Shown here piece by piece: positions 26,675 to 36,078 of a DNA stretch of 64,000 nt (its first letter is position 1; every line of letters begins with the position of its first letter). The DNA lies in NCBI RefSeq assembly GCF_003667345.1, contig NZ_RCWF01000002.1, forward strand, positions 62,001 through 126,000. Reading direction: 5' to 3'. This DNA is from Poseidonibacter antarcticus (GTDB lineage: Bacteria > Campylobacterota > Campylobacteria > Campylobacterales > Arcobacteraceae). The position numbers were made by a program, and so were the translations under genes. The notes under the pieces are model-generated. The model was given only the letters and a program-made list of their open reading frames with translations, was not told the DNA's origin and ran no database searches.

Positions 26675-27725
26675 AAGTAAAACCCTCTAAAACTTCAATC
26701 ATATCTTTTTTATCCACTTCATTTGTGATTAAACAATCACCAATACCACGTGCTAATATAAATTTGATTTTATTATCCAAAGATTTCTTATCTAAAAAGA
26801 AATGCTCATAAAAGTCTTCAACATTTTTAATATTATAACTTGTTGGAATATTATACTTTTCAAGTAATTTTTTAACCCTTAAAGCATCATCTTCGCTCAT
26901 TAAGCCTAACTTAACAGATGCAGCATTTGCCATCATCATACCAATTGCCACAGCTTCACCGTGTAAATAAGTATTATAATTTGTTTCATTTTCAACAACA
27001 TGCCCAAAAGTATGTCCATAATTTAACGCAGCTCTAATACCGTGTTCTTTTTCATCTTGTGAAACTACATAAGCTTTTGTTTCTACAGATTTTTGAATCG
27101 CTATTTTTAAATTAGCTTCATCTGTAATATCATTTTGTTCTAACCATTCAAAGAAGTCTTTATTAAAAGTAACAGCCATTTTAACGATTTCAGCTACTCC
27201 TGCTCCAAATTCTCTTTTTGGAAGAGTTTTTAACATTGAAGGATCAATATAAACTGCAATTGGTTGGTGAAAAGCACCAATTAAGTTTTTTCCAAACTTA
27301 TTGTTAATACCAGTTTTTCCACCAACACTTGCATCAACTTGTGATAAAAGTGTAGTTGGAATTTGAATAAAATCAATACCTCTTTGGTAAATAGAAGCAG
27401 CGAATCCAGTCATATCACCAATAACACCACCACCAAAAGCAACAAGTAATGATTTTCTATCTAGTCTTTTAGTAAAACAGTGTTCTAAAATAGATTCTAT
27501 TGTTTCCATATGCTTATATTGTTCACCATCAGGAATAGTACAAACACTAAGTTCTTTTGCATTAAGCTTAGTTTTTAAGTACTCTAAGTGGAAACCACTA
27601 ACAGTTGGGTTAGTAACAATTACGACTTTTGTATCGAAATAAAGTTCGTTCAGTTTATCTATAAAAATATCATAAGAATTATCGTGGGGTAAATTAATTT
27701 TAACAGTCATTTTAAATATATCCAT
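26667..27725 (-). CDS. aroB: 3-dehydroquinate synthase
   Basis: The 352-residue enzyme makes 3-dehydroquinate from DAHP in the shikimate pathway, using NAD and zinc. NAD-binding GGGVIGDMTGFAASIYQRG, metal ligands in AEIVKMAVTFN (Glu) and ALNYGHTFGHVVENE (His), LHGEAVAIGMMMA (His) and the substrate loop TLLSQVDASVGGKTGINN are all intact. Length is normal. It heads the leftward cluster aroB, MscS, mtaB, FtsH-like, which is also the order I recall in Campylobacter jejuni. Confidence 0.95.
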   Translation of the reverse strand: MDIFKMTVKINLPHDNSYDIFIDKLNELYFDTKVVIVTNPTVSGFHLEYLKTKLNAKELSVCTIPDGEQYKHMETIESILEHCFTKRLDRKSLLVAFGGGVIGDMTGFAASIYQRGIDFIQIPTTLLSQVDASVGGKTGINNKFGKNLIGAFHQPIAVYIDPSMLKTLPKREFGAGVAEIVKMAVTFNKDFFEWLEQNDITDEANLKIAIQKSVETKAYVVSQDEKEHGIRAALNYGHTFGHVVENETNYNTYLHGEAVAIGMMMANAASVKLGLMSEDDALRVKKLLEKYNIPTSYNIKNVEDFYEHFFLDKKSLDNKIKFILARGIGDCLITNEVDKKDMIEVLEGFTCA

Positions 27726-27810
27726 ATTGTTTAGTATAAGTGTAGTTATATTATCTAAAATTTAATAAAAAAGCTTTGAAGAATATTATATTTAATACTC
27801 TATTTAAACT

Positions 27811-27838
27811 TAGTAGAAAATTTTGTCTTTTTCTACTA
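27811..27838 (-). terminator. Hairpin downstream of ppk2
   Basis: Arms of 10 bp (27811-27820 and 27829-27838) with an 8-nt loop lie between the ppk2 stop and aroB. A second, overlapping stem (27836-27843 with 27849-27856) offers an alternative fold closer to ppk2. Either would end the ppk2 transcript and insulate aroB. Confidence 0.5.
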
Positions 27839-27874
27839 TTATTTTACTAATAATAGAAAAAAACAAATCAAAAA

Positions 27875-28762
27875 TTATCCGATGAATTTTCCATTTTTTA
27901 ATCTTTGAGCATCCATTATTTCAATCTCTCTTGCACCTGAGATTACAATTTTAGGATCTACACTATAATCAATATCTGCATCCCTATCTTTATAATCAAC
28001 AGAATTTAATATAACTTTTAAAGCTTCTAATCTAGCTTTTTGTTTATCATTTGAACGAATTACTGTCCATGGAGCATTGTGTGAATGAGTTTGTTTTAAC
28101 ATATTATATTTTGTTAAAGTAAAATCATCCCATCTTTCTTGAGCTTGCATATCAATTTCACTTAATTTCCATTGTCTTAAAGGATCTGTTTTTCTTCTCT
28201 CAAATCTATTAGCTTGTTCATCTTTTGTAACTGAGAAATATAACTTAACAATTATTGTACCTTGTGTTGTTAAATCATTTTCAAAAAAAGTAACACTATT
28301 CATAAAATCTGAATACTCTTTTTCTGTACAAAAATCAAAAACGTGTTCAACCATAGCTCTGTTATACCAAGATCTATCAAAAAGAACTACTTCTCCACCT
28401 CTTGGAAAATGCTCAATATACTTTTGATAATACCATTGAGTTTTTTGCTCTTGTGTTGGTTTACCAAGTGCTACAACTCTATAATGTTTTTCATTCATAT
28501 ATCTTGTTATTCTTCTGATTGTTCCACCTTTTCCAGCAGCATCTCTACCTTCAAAAAGAATAATCATCTTTTGTTGAGTATCTTCTAAATGTTTTTGAAG
28601 TTTAATTAATTCAGCTTGATAAGGCTTAAGTGCTTTTTCAGCCTCTCTTTTACTTGATATCTTTAAACTTTTTTCTTCTAAGTTCTTATAGTTTTTATAG
28701 ATACTAACTAATTCATCTAAAGATACTTCATCTTCATCAATTTTTACAATTTTATCAACCAT
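27875..28762 (-). CDS. ppk2: Polyphosphate kinase 2 (class I PPK2)
   Basis: This protein of 295 residues is a one-domain PPK2, which uses polyphosphate to phosphorylate ADP/GDP or the reverse. It shows Walker A GRDAAGKGGTIRR near residue 72, the lid WYYQKYIEHFPRGGEVVLFDRSWYNRA (Walker B) and VEHVFDFC. C-terminal WTVIRSNDKQKARLEALKVIL is the conserved family end. The size is that of short class I PPK2s. It is a single gene with its own promoter region; the 203 bp before it (28763-28965) contain no other gene. Confidence 0.92.
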   Translation of the reverse strand: MVDKIVKIDEDEVSLDELVSIYKNYKNLEEKSLKISSKREAEKALKPYQAELIKLQKHLEDTQQKMIILFEGRDAAGKGGTIRRITRYMNEKHYRVVALGKPTQEQKTQWYYQKYIEHFPRGGEVVLFDRSWYNRAMVEHVFDFCTEKEYSDFMNSVTFFENDLTTQGTIIVKLYFSVTKDEQANRFERRKTDPLRQWKLSEIDMQAQERWDDFTLTKYNMLKQTHSHNAPWTVIRSNDKQKARLEALKVILNSVDYKDRDADIDYSVDPKIVISGAREIEIMDAQRLKNGKFIG

Positions 28763-28965
28763 TTTATCTCCAATATAAAAAATATACTATACTTTACTCC
28801 ATAGAATAAATATAATTTTAACATAACTGTACCTATTATTAAATTAGAAAGATTTTATATAAAAATAATTACTATTTAGTTACAGATAATCTTAATTAAA
28901 AATAAATAATTAATCCAATGATTTATATAGTTTTCCAAGTTTCTCTGAAATTCTACAAAGAAGTT

Positions 28966-30414
28966 TTATTTCAAGGCACGTAAAACTTTATATTCTTCTA
29001 AAGCATAATCATCGGTCATACCGCTAATATAATCAATAATAAGTCTAACACGATGATACCACTCTAAAATTTCATATGATTTTACATCTTCATTATTTAG
29101 TTCTTTTATGTTATTTTTATATGCGACAATTTGCTTTGGAGAAATTCTTCTTAATAATCTCATAGAAATAAAACAATCAATTTCTTCATCTCTTAATAAT
29201 TTTTCAAAATCTTTTATATCCAAATCTAAAAGTGGTTTATAATTTGTAAATAATCCATTTATTATTGCATAACATTTAAGTTCCAATGTTTGAATGTGTT
29301 TGTTTTGATAAATATATTTCATTGATATATTTTGTAAAATTTTTATTGCTTTGTAATATTTACTTTCTTTATCAAATTCAAGCAAAGCATAGTTAAATTC
29401 TCCATTAAATATTTTTTCATGATTATCTATAAAAATGTCCACAACATGATAAACTAAAGAAGATACAATCTTTGCTCGAACTAGCGTAAAGAACATATTA
29501 AACTGATATGGTTCTTCATCTTCTTTTGCTTTTTCATACCTATCTTGAATAACTTCTAAAAGATAATGTTCATCCTCTTTCTCACACTCTTGTTTTATAA
29601 GATTATAAACATCATCTAATGATAAAATTCCTTTTTCAACTGAATCTTCTAAATCAGCAGTAAGATATGAAATATCATCAGCAGCTTCCATAATATAAGT
29701 TATTGGAAATCTACATCCTTCTTTTACTTCTAAAGTTTCTTGAATTTTTTCTATGAAATTCTTTTCACTATAGTAATAACCTGGCTTTTTCTTTAGATAA
29801 TCAAACTTTTCGCCTTGTTTAGGTTTATCCTCAAAAGCGCCTCTTGTATATTTTAAAACAGATAATATTTGAGTATACGATAGATTTAGTCTTTGTAATT
29901 TTGAGATAACTCTTATAGCTTGTGCGTTTCCATCATAATTACAAATATCTTTTTTGATTAATTCTTTTAAATTTATATGTTCTTTTGTAATTGTTTCAAA
30001 ACTATCTAATTTTGCAATCAAGTTTTTTGAAATCCAATCATTTATAGTTTGCTCAGCAAAATGTCCAAAAGGTGGGTTTCCTATATCATGAAGTAAGCTT
30101 GTCATTTCAGCAGTTGAAACAAAAGCGTTTTCTAAACCTTCTAATTTATAAAAATCTAAACCTTTTTTCTCCTTTAATTTAGAAAGAATAGTTTTAGATA
30201 TAAAACGGGCATTTTGAGAAACTTCTAAAGAATGAGTTAAACGAGTACGAATAGAAGCATTTAATTCTAATGCAAAAACTTGAGTACGCTTTTGCAATCT
30301 TCTAAAAGCAGGAGAAGACAAAATTCTTCCCCTATCACTTTCAACTGAGGCATCAATATTTTTTGAAGGATAAAACTCTCTATCTACTGTAATTTTTTTA
30401 TTATAATCTATCAT
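28966..30414 (-). CDS. dgt: Deoxyguanosinetriphosphate triphosphohydrolase
   Basis: The 482-residue HD-domain protein removes tripolyphosphate from dGTP or other dNTPs. Motifs: SPAFRRLQKRTQVF, RTRLTHSLEVSQ (His), TSLLHDIGNPPFGHFAE (His-Asp metal pair) and YIMEAADDISYLTADLED (Asp). These are in the usual order and spacing, and the N-terminal SDRGRILSSPAFRRL is the family hallmark. AAAGGAAC lies before the ATG. It follows the riboswitch-controlled binding protein gene by 92 nt on the same strand; a shared transcript is possible but no functional link is apparent. Confidence 0.92.
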   Translation of the reverse strand: MIDYNKKITVDREFYPSKNIDASVESDRGRILSSPAFRRLQKRTQVFALELNASIRTRLTHSLEVSQNARFISKTILSKLKEKKGLDFYKLEGLENAFVSTAEMTSLLHDIGNPPFGHFAEQTINDWISKNLIAKLDSFETITKEHINLKELIKKDICNYDGNAQAIRVISKLQRLNLSYTQILSVLKYTRGAFEDKPKQGEKFDYLKKKPGYYYSEKNFIEKIQETLEVKEGCRFPITYIMEAADDISYLTADLEDSVEKGILSLDDVYNLIKQECEKEDEHYLLEVIQDRYEKAKEDEEPYQFNMFFTLVRAKIVSSLVYHVVDIFIDNHEKIFNGEFNYALLEFDKESKYYKAIKILQNISMKYIYQNKHIQTLELKCYAIINGLFTNYKPLLDLDIKDFEKLLRDEEIDCFISMRLLRRISPKQIVAYKNNIKELNNEDVKSYEILEWYHRVRLIIDYISGMTDDYALEEYKVLRALK

Positions 30415-30506
30415 TTGATTATGTTCCTTTAATATACATTCTATTAGAGTCTTTATTTTATCTTTTTCGAATTTATATGTAAAGATATAAAATTATTATT
30501 CTTAAG

Positions 30507-31538
30507 CTATTTTTTTAATAACCATGCATTAAATTGTTCATTTAATTCAGTACCATAATCAGACCAAAAAGCACTGTTAACTTTAAAACCTTCATCTAAA
30601 TGGGCCGTTGGAAGATTTTGCTGTGCTTCTTTATCTACTAAATTAGTTGAAGATTTTCTTGTTGGTCCATAATTAATATCTTTTACTCCAGATAATGGTA
30701 CTGTTGAAGTAGCATAAGCTATAAATTTCTTTGATAATTCTAATTTTTTTGTTCCTTTAACTATGGCCCAACCATCTAAATCAAATCCTTGTGCATCCCA
30801 AACAACATTAAATTTCGTAAATCTACCATTAGGTGCTTGAGACATAATTACTGATCCATCATTTAATAATTGAGGTGATTGCGACCATGAATCAAACCAA
30901 ATAACTGAGTCTTTAATTGTATCAAGTTTTGCAAATGCTCTTTTAACACCTTCTTGTGTTTCTAGAACATCATAAACATCTTTAGCCGCTACGCCATCAG
31001 CTATTAATGCCCATTCCATATTTATTTGTGCTCTCTTGTTCAAACCTCTTTTACCTGGTATCTTTTTTGTATCAAATAAATCATTTATTGTTTTAGGTTT
31101 AATATCACCTATAAATTTGTCGTTATAAGCAAATACAGCAGACCAAAAAGTAATTCCCACAGCACACTCACTTGATAATGCTAAAGGATAAAAATCATTT
31201 TTTGCACTAACTCCATCATCCCCTTTTGGTAAAAACTCTGGATCAATTATTTCTAAAAGATTTTCATTACAAGCTTTTTCTAAATCAATATAATCAATAT
31301 CGATAACATCCCATTTAACATTACCTGAATCTACTTGTGCTTTTATCTCAGCTGTTCCACCTTTATAGTCATCAGTTAAAATATTTATACCTGTTTTTTT
31401 CATAAAAGGTTCAATCATATGTTCTTTCTGGATTTTACTATAATCCCCACCAAACCCCATAACTGTTAAACTCTCTGATGCAAAGCTTGATATGTTTAAA
31501 GATGCTATTAAAGATGCTATTAATACTGTTTTCTTCAT
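30507..31538 (-). CDS. PotD/PotF-like periplasmic substrate-binding protein under a ykkC-class riboswitch
   Basis: The 343-residue protein has a Sec signal peptide (KKTVLIASLIASLNISSFASE) and a bacterial extracellular binding-protein fold of the polyamine cluster: LTVMGFGGDYSKIQ, VKWDVIDIDYIDLEKACNEN, GITFWSAVFAYND, and GAPT-like INYGPTRKSS near the end. Aromatic residues WFDSWSQSP probably line the ligand site. No permease or ATPase is adjacent, so it is an orphan or teams with a distant ABC transporter. The leader holds a structured ykkC-type RNA, so the ligand may be guanidine or a related compound rather than a polyamine. AGGAGAAAC lies before the ATG. Confidence 0.85.
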   Translation of the reverse strand: MKKTVLIASLIASLNISSFASESLTVMGFGGDYSKIQKEHMIEPFMKKTGINILTDDYKGGTAEIKAQVDSGNVKWDVIDIDYIDLEKACNENLLEIIDPEFLPKGDDGVSAKNDFYPLALSSECAVGITFWSAVFAYNDKFIGDIKPKTINDLFDTKKIPGKRGLNKRAQINMEWALIADGVAAKDVYDVLETQEGVKRAFAKLDTIKDSVIWFDSWSQSPQLLNDGSVIMSQAPNGRFTKFNVVWDAQGFDLDGWAIVKGTKKLELSKKFIAYATSTVPLSGVKDINYGPTRKSSTNLVDKEAQQNLPTAHLDEGFKVNSAFWSDYGTELNEQFNAWLLKK

Positions 31539-31573
31539 TTTAGTTTCTCCTAAATAAAATTTGAAACACGTTA

Positions 31574-31712
31574 AGAGGTATTAACCTCCCGGGCTTTTAT
31601 CCCTCCGTGTAACTCTATTTAAGAGTCGATTGCTCTTGGACCAGACAACTTATAAATAAGTTCGGAACCCTAGCTACCATTTGTAGTTATTTTAAATGAG
31701 GTAAATACCTCT
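31574..31712 (-). promoter_or_regulatory. ykkC-class riboswitch, probably guanidine-I
   Basis: On the minus strand the three conserved blocks are in order: CTAGGGTTCCG (31663-31673), TGGTCCAAGAGC (31632-31643) and ACACGGAGGGATAAAAGCCC continuing GGGAG (31586-31610). These are the core of the ykkC family, most like guanidine-I. A closing stem pairs 31704-31712 with 31574-31582, 9 bp without mismatch. Each arm can also fold locally (GAGGT...ACCTC), a possible switch. There is no T-rich terminator before the ATG at 31538. The ppGpp and PRPP subtypes share part of the core, so ligand assignment needs a covariance search. Confidence 0.88.
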
Positions 31713-31804
31713 GATATGTTTCGTTAAATTAATACTATATAATATAACTAATAATAAATAACTAAAGTGTATATAAAATAAACAATATCTATTTTTCTAA
31801 ATTA

Positions 31805-34800
31805 TTACCAATCATCCATCGCATCTTTTGTATCAATTAATGTAAGTTCTACATCATTTGAGCTTTCTCTTGTTCCCATATATATTCTAGGATATGCTTC
31901 AATTATATCATCATCATTTGCAGCTGTTCCATTTATAAAGACGAATTCTAGGTGTTTTGCATACTTCATTAATTCTGTAAAGTAATCTGCTGATATTTGT
32001 CCTATTTCATCTATAATACAATGATATCTTGTGTGTTCATTATTTGCAAATTTATTTGTTACCATTCTAAGTAATGTAATATATATAATAGCTTTTATCA
32101 TAATAGATGTTCCATTACTTCCTACACTATCGAGTGTTGCTATTCCTTTTGTAACTTGTGCATTTTCACTTACATCAAATGTTAAAGTACTTATATCCGA
32201 AACTGTTATATTTTTCTTAAAAGTTTTATCTAATATGATTTGTAAATCTTGTGCTATATTAATAAGTTCATCTTTTACTTGTTCTGATCTATCAGAATTT
32301 TCATAACCAATTAGCATATTAGCACTTAACATATCTCCAATACTTTCGATTTTACTTACTATTTCATCTTTTCCTGTATCTTTAAAACTAAGTCTTATAT
32401 AATCTATTACAGAAATTTTATCAATACCATCACTAATTGTTCTATTTATTTTATTTACATCTTTTACAATACTTTGGAAAGTCCCTTTGATATGTGATAT
32501 TTTACTTACTGCATCATTTATAGCTTCTATTAGTCTATGAAGTTGTAAACTTGTTCCTTCAATATCAAATTTTGTTTTTATAAAATCTATATATGATTTT
32601 GCTATTAAAATATACTGTTCTATATTCTCTTCAAAAATATTTAAATCTGATTTTGTTTTTAATTTCATCATATTTTCAGAAGGAATACCATCAATTATTT
32701 TTCCTGTTTCAAGGATTATAATCTTTTCTTTTTCATTTTGTTGAACTTTTAGTGTTTCGTATCTTTCAAATACTCTTATATATTTTTTACTATCAAGTAA
32801 AGATACTATTTCTTTTTCATCATATTCTTCATAATTATTATTTGCATTTATTTCAACTTGCAATATTTGTTCTTTAAAAGTCTCAAAAGAATCTGAATGA
32901 TTTTTAAAAATAATTATATTTTTTTCTATTTCAATTAATTTATCTTCAATTAAATGAATTGATTCATCAAAATAATCTTTATCACTATTTCTTTGTTTTT
33001 TAATTGTTAGAGCTTGTTCTTTTAGTGAATTAATAGCATTATAGTTCGGTAATACTTCATCTTTATATCTTAAAACTAATGATTTATTATCTTTAATACT
33101 TTTTAATGTTTTATTCAATTGATTAATAGCTTTTTGTAATGATTCAAGTTCTGTTATATCAATATTTTCACTTTGCTTAATTGTATTGTATGTATTGTGG
33201 ATTCTTGAATCTGAGTCTTCTATAAGTTTTTTATATTTTTTATTTATTCCAATAATTTCTTGTTTACAAGTATTTAATTGTGCATTTAAATTACTTTCTT
33301 TATCATTATATTCTTTGTCAATTTTAGCAATAAAATCAGCTTTGTTTTTTCTTATGATAGAAATATAATCTTTAACTTGTATTAATTGTATTTTATATTT
33401 TTCAAGATTACTCTTTTTTTCTTGTATATTTTTTTCTAATTCTTCTTTTAAAAGTTTAGTTTCATCTTCTAATCTTTTTGTTTCATTGATTATTTTTATC
33501 TCATTATCTTTGATTTTTGGAGATAAGATATATAATTCTCTTGATTTTTCTTTTATTAATCTTTGATATTTATTTGATGATGATTTTAAATTGTCCTCAA
33601 GATTTTTGAATTTGATATTGTGTTTTATTATTATTTCATCGAGATCTTTTTGTAAATTTGCTTTAGAATTTTCAAGTGTACTAATATCATATTTACTAGC
33701 CAAAGAATCAATATCACCATTAATTCTTAAACCATAAAAAGAATCATCTTTGTTTTCAAAACTATTTTCAAGTGAAAAATCAAGATGTTTTTCTTCAAAT
33801 AATATCTCATCACTTGCAATAGCAAGTATTTTTGTTTTATTTGGAACATTATTTTTATTTAAGAAACCAAATAAATTATTCTTCCCAATATCTAGTTTTT
33901 GATTTATGCTATCAATTTTTGATTTAATTACATCTTTTTTCTTTGTATATTCATCTACTTCATTTTGTATTTTTTTATTATAATCATCAAAATTAATATC
34001 TCTTTGTTTTTCAAGTTCATTTTTTTCATTTGTTAAGCTTTTGAGCTCTTGACTTATAGTATTTTGTAAGTTTTTTAATCTTTGTAATTCTTCTTTAATT
34101 CTATTTGTTGAAGTACTTTGTAAAGCTTGTTGTGGTAATAAAGCAAGCGTTATTTCTTCTTTAGATACTTTTTTATCTAAATCATTATATTCTGCTGTTT
34201 TACTTTCAAGAGTATCATCCAATGATAATAAAGCAGTTTTAATCTCAATATCTTTATCTTTTGATAATTGTAAAAGCTTAGAATTTATAAGGTCTTTTTT
34301 GTTTTCTAATTCTCTTTTTTCATCTTCTTTTTTATCATTTATACTAACTCTTGCTTTTTGCTTTTCATACTCTTCTTTTGTTTCTAACTCTTTTATACTA
34401 CTTGATATAGAGTCTACTTTTATATTTAATTCATTTAAATTTATTTCGTAAGTATTCTCTTTATCTTGCTCACTTATTAGATGCTCAATTCTGTATTTTT
34501 GAGTAAAATCATTATATGTTTTTTCATTTACTTTGATAATATTGTTTAACTCAGCTATTTGTGTATTGTAATTAGTTGATTTATTCTTCCATTCACTTTG
34601 TAAAATATTTTTTTGTTCATTTTGTATTTTTTGTTGAGCTATAAAATCAACTTGTTTATCATCTATTACTTTTTTGATTTTATTCGTATTATATGCGATT
34701 GTTTCTAATTGAGTTTTAGTATTATTTATCTCATCGCATAAAGCTTTATATGTAATAATTGTTTCATCAAGGTTTAAAATTCTATCTCTTCTGTCTTTTA

Positions 34801-35521
34801 TTAACTCAAAATGAGATACGTTTAGAAGCGCATCTGAAAGTTTAAATTTAAACTCTGAAATATCTAAAGAATACTCTTTCTCACCAATTAGTGAAATAAG
34901 CATATCTTTTATACCTCTATCTCTAACTGATGAGTTTGAATAAATATTAAATAAATATTTACCAAATATACTTGCAGATTCTTCACTATCATAAAAAGAA
35001 AAATCTAAATCAGGTTTATCTTTGTTTGGTAATAATCTATAACTTTTTTTACACATCATTTTTCTAAATGTTGCTACAGTTTCACTCTTGTAAAATGTCA
35101 AAAAGTTTTTTGAACAATTTGCAAGAATTTCTTTTAGATTTAAACTTCTATTATCTTCATCAAGATATAAAGTGCTTATATCTTCTTCAAAATTTTGAAT
35201 ATTTACAAAAACATGCTTTACTTTTCCCTCATCTTTACTTAAGATAATAAGATTTCTACCAATAACATTTTCATATACATAAATAAGATGTGAATAGCTA
35301 CCTTCTAAATGCCAATCATAAAAACTAAGCTCTTTACTAAGAGGTCTAGTTTTATCTTTATCCATAGTATAAAAATAACATATTGCACTCATTACAGTTG
35401 TTTTTCCAACTCCAGAACTACCAAGTAAAAGAGTAAAATCATCTATAATAACTTTTTCATTAGGAAAATGTCCACTATTTATAAATCTTATTTCTTTTAA
35501 TCCAAATGTACTACAGCTCAT
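31805..35521 (-). CDS. SMC-like ATPase of an MksBEF-type condensin (MksB/JetC-like)
   Basis: The ATG at 35519-35521 (MSCSTFGLKE, with TTGAGGAA upstream) gives 1238 residues; a longer frame adds nine codons. Walker A is GSSGVGKT at residues 34-41, followed by an N-terminal head, about 800 residues of Lys/Glu/Asn-rich coiled coil with a possible hinge near 33.8 kb, and a C-terminal head with a weak signature SVGSNGTS and Walker B YHCIIDEIGQI. This head-coil-hinge-coil-head plan is that of SMC/MukB/MksB. The order of the operon (large helical protein, small protein, SMC) is that of MksF-MksE-MksB. There is no JetD/MksG nuclease, so a chromosome-organising role is more likely than Wadjet defence. 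Confidence 0.65.
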   Translation of the reverse strand: MSCSTFGLKEIRFINSGHFPNEKVIIDDFTLLLGSSGVGKTTVMSAICYFYTMDKDKTRPLSKELSFYDWHLEGSYSHLIYVYENVIGRNLIILSKDEGKVKHVFVNIQNFEEDISTLYLDEDNRSLNLKEILANCSKNFLTFYKSETVATFRKMMCKKSYRLLPNKDKPDLDFSFYDSEESASIFGKYLFNIYSNSSVRDRGIKDMLISLIGEKEYSLDISEFKFKLSDALLNVSHFELIKDRRDRILNLDETIITYKALCDEINNTKTQLETIAYNTNKIKKVIDDKQVDFIAQQKIQNEQKNILQSEWKNKSTNYNTQIAELNNIIKVNEKTYNDFTQKYRIEHLISEQDKENTYEINLNELNIKVDSISSSIKELETKEEYEKQKARVSINDKKEDEKRELENKKDLINSKLLQLSKDKDIEIKTALLSLDDTLESKTAEYNDLDKKVSKEEITLALLPQQALQSTSTNRIKEELQRLKNLQNTISQELKSLTNEKNELEKQRDINFDDYNKKIQNEVDEYTKKKDVIKSKIDSINQKLDIGKNNLFGFLNKNNVPNKTKILAIASDEILFEEKHLDFSLENSFENKDDSFYGLRINGDIDSLASKYDISTLENSKANLQKDLDEIIIKHNIKFKNLEDNLKSSSNKYQRLIKEKSRELYILSPKIKDNEIKIINETKRLEDETKLLKEELEKNIQEKKSNLEKYKIQLIQVKDYISIIRKNKADFIAKIDKEYNDKESNLNAQLNTCKQEIIGINKKYKKLIEDSDSRIHNTYNTIKQSENIDITELESLQKAINQLNKTLKSIKDNKSLVLRYKDEVLPNYNAINSLKEQALTIKKQRNSDKDYFDESIHLIEDKLIEIEKNIIIFKNHSDSFETFKEQILQVEINANNNYEEYDEKEIVSLLDSKKYIRVFERYETLKVQQNEKEKIIILETGKIIDGIPSENMMKLKTKSDLNIFEENIEQYILIAKSYIDFIKTKFDIEGTSLQLHRLIEAINDAVSKISHIKGTFQSIVKDVNKINRTISDGIDKISVIDYIRLSFKDTGKDEIVSKIESIGDMLSANMLIGYENSDRSEQVKDELINIAQDLQIILDKTFKKNITVSDISTLTFDVSENAQVTKGIATLDSVGSNGTSIMIKAIIYITLLRMVTNKFANNEHTRYHCIIDEIGQISADYFTELMKYAKHLEFVFINGTAANDDDIIEAYPRIYMGTRESSNDVELTLIDTKDAMDDW

Positions 35522-36077
35522 ATTCAATTTCCTCAATGATATCTTCAATAAATTTAAATGACCGAAGAATCAAGAATTCCCCTGATCTATTACCTACACT
35601 TTGGGCAAAACCGTCATTTTTCAATCTAGTAATAATCGAATCAATTGCTTCACGGTTTGTTGAACGTTTTTTTAAAAAGCTCATTTTATCAGTCATTGTT
35701 TTTAATTCTATATCTTCGTTTAATCTACTTTCCATATTACTAGCACTATATGGACCACCATCTGCTGAGCTTATATTTGTATTTAAAAGTTTTAAAAATC
35801 TATATATTTCTATGTAATCAATATAAGCATTAACATAAGATTTAGGAATAGTTTCATAGCCTTCAATTATAAAAAAGAAAAAACCTTTATCACTTACAAG
35901 TGTATACCCTATAATAGAATAGTAAGTTCTTACATCTTGTGTATATTGTAGTATGAAATTATATGCTTCTTTGATTTTAAAATCACTGCTATTTTCATTA
36001 ATAAATTTACCATTTACTCTACACTCTTCAATTACTTGAAAAATATCTTTATAATCTTCTAATTGTGCTAAATCCAC
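35511..36077 (-). CDS. MksE/JetB-like condensin subunit
   Basis: This 188-residue protein starts at GTG with AAAAAGGGATAGA upstream, two bases after the preceding gene's stop, and overlaps the SMC-like gene by 11 nt. It is predicted mixed helical with a winged-helix look toward the C-terminus (REAIDSIITRLKNDGFAQSVGNRSGEFLILRSF), which resembles the WHD of MksE/MukE. The N-terminal half has a hydrophobic beta hairpin GFFFFIIEGYETIPKSY. The assignment rests on size, the WHD-like end and operon order more than on a signature. It would bridge the kleisin to the ATPase heads. Confidence 0.6.
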   Translation of the reverse strand: MDLAQLEDYKDIFQVIEECRVNGKFINENSSDFKIKEAYNFILQYTQDVRTYYSIIGYTLVSDKGFFFFIIEGYETIPKSYVNAYIDYIEIYRFLKLLNTNISSADGGPYSASNMESRLNEDIELKTMTDKMSFLKKRSTNREAIDSIITRLKNDGFAQSVGNRSGEFLILRSFKFIEDIIEEIEYEL

Positions 36078-36078
36078 T

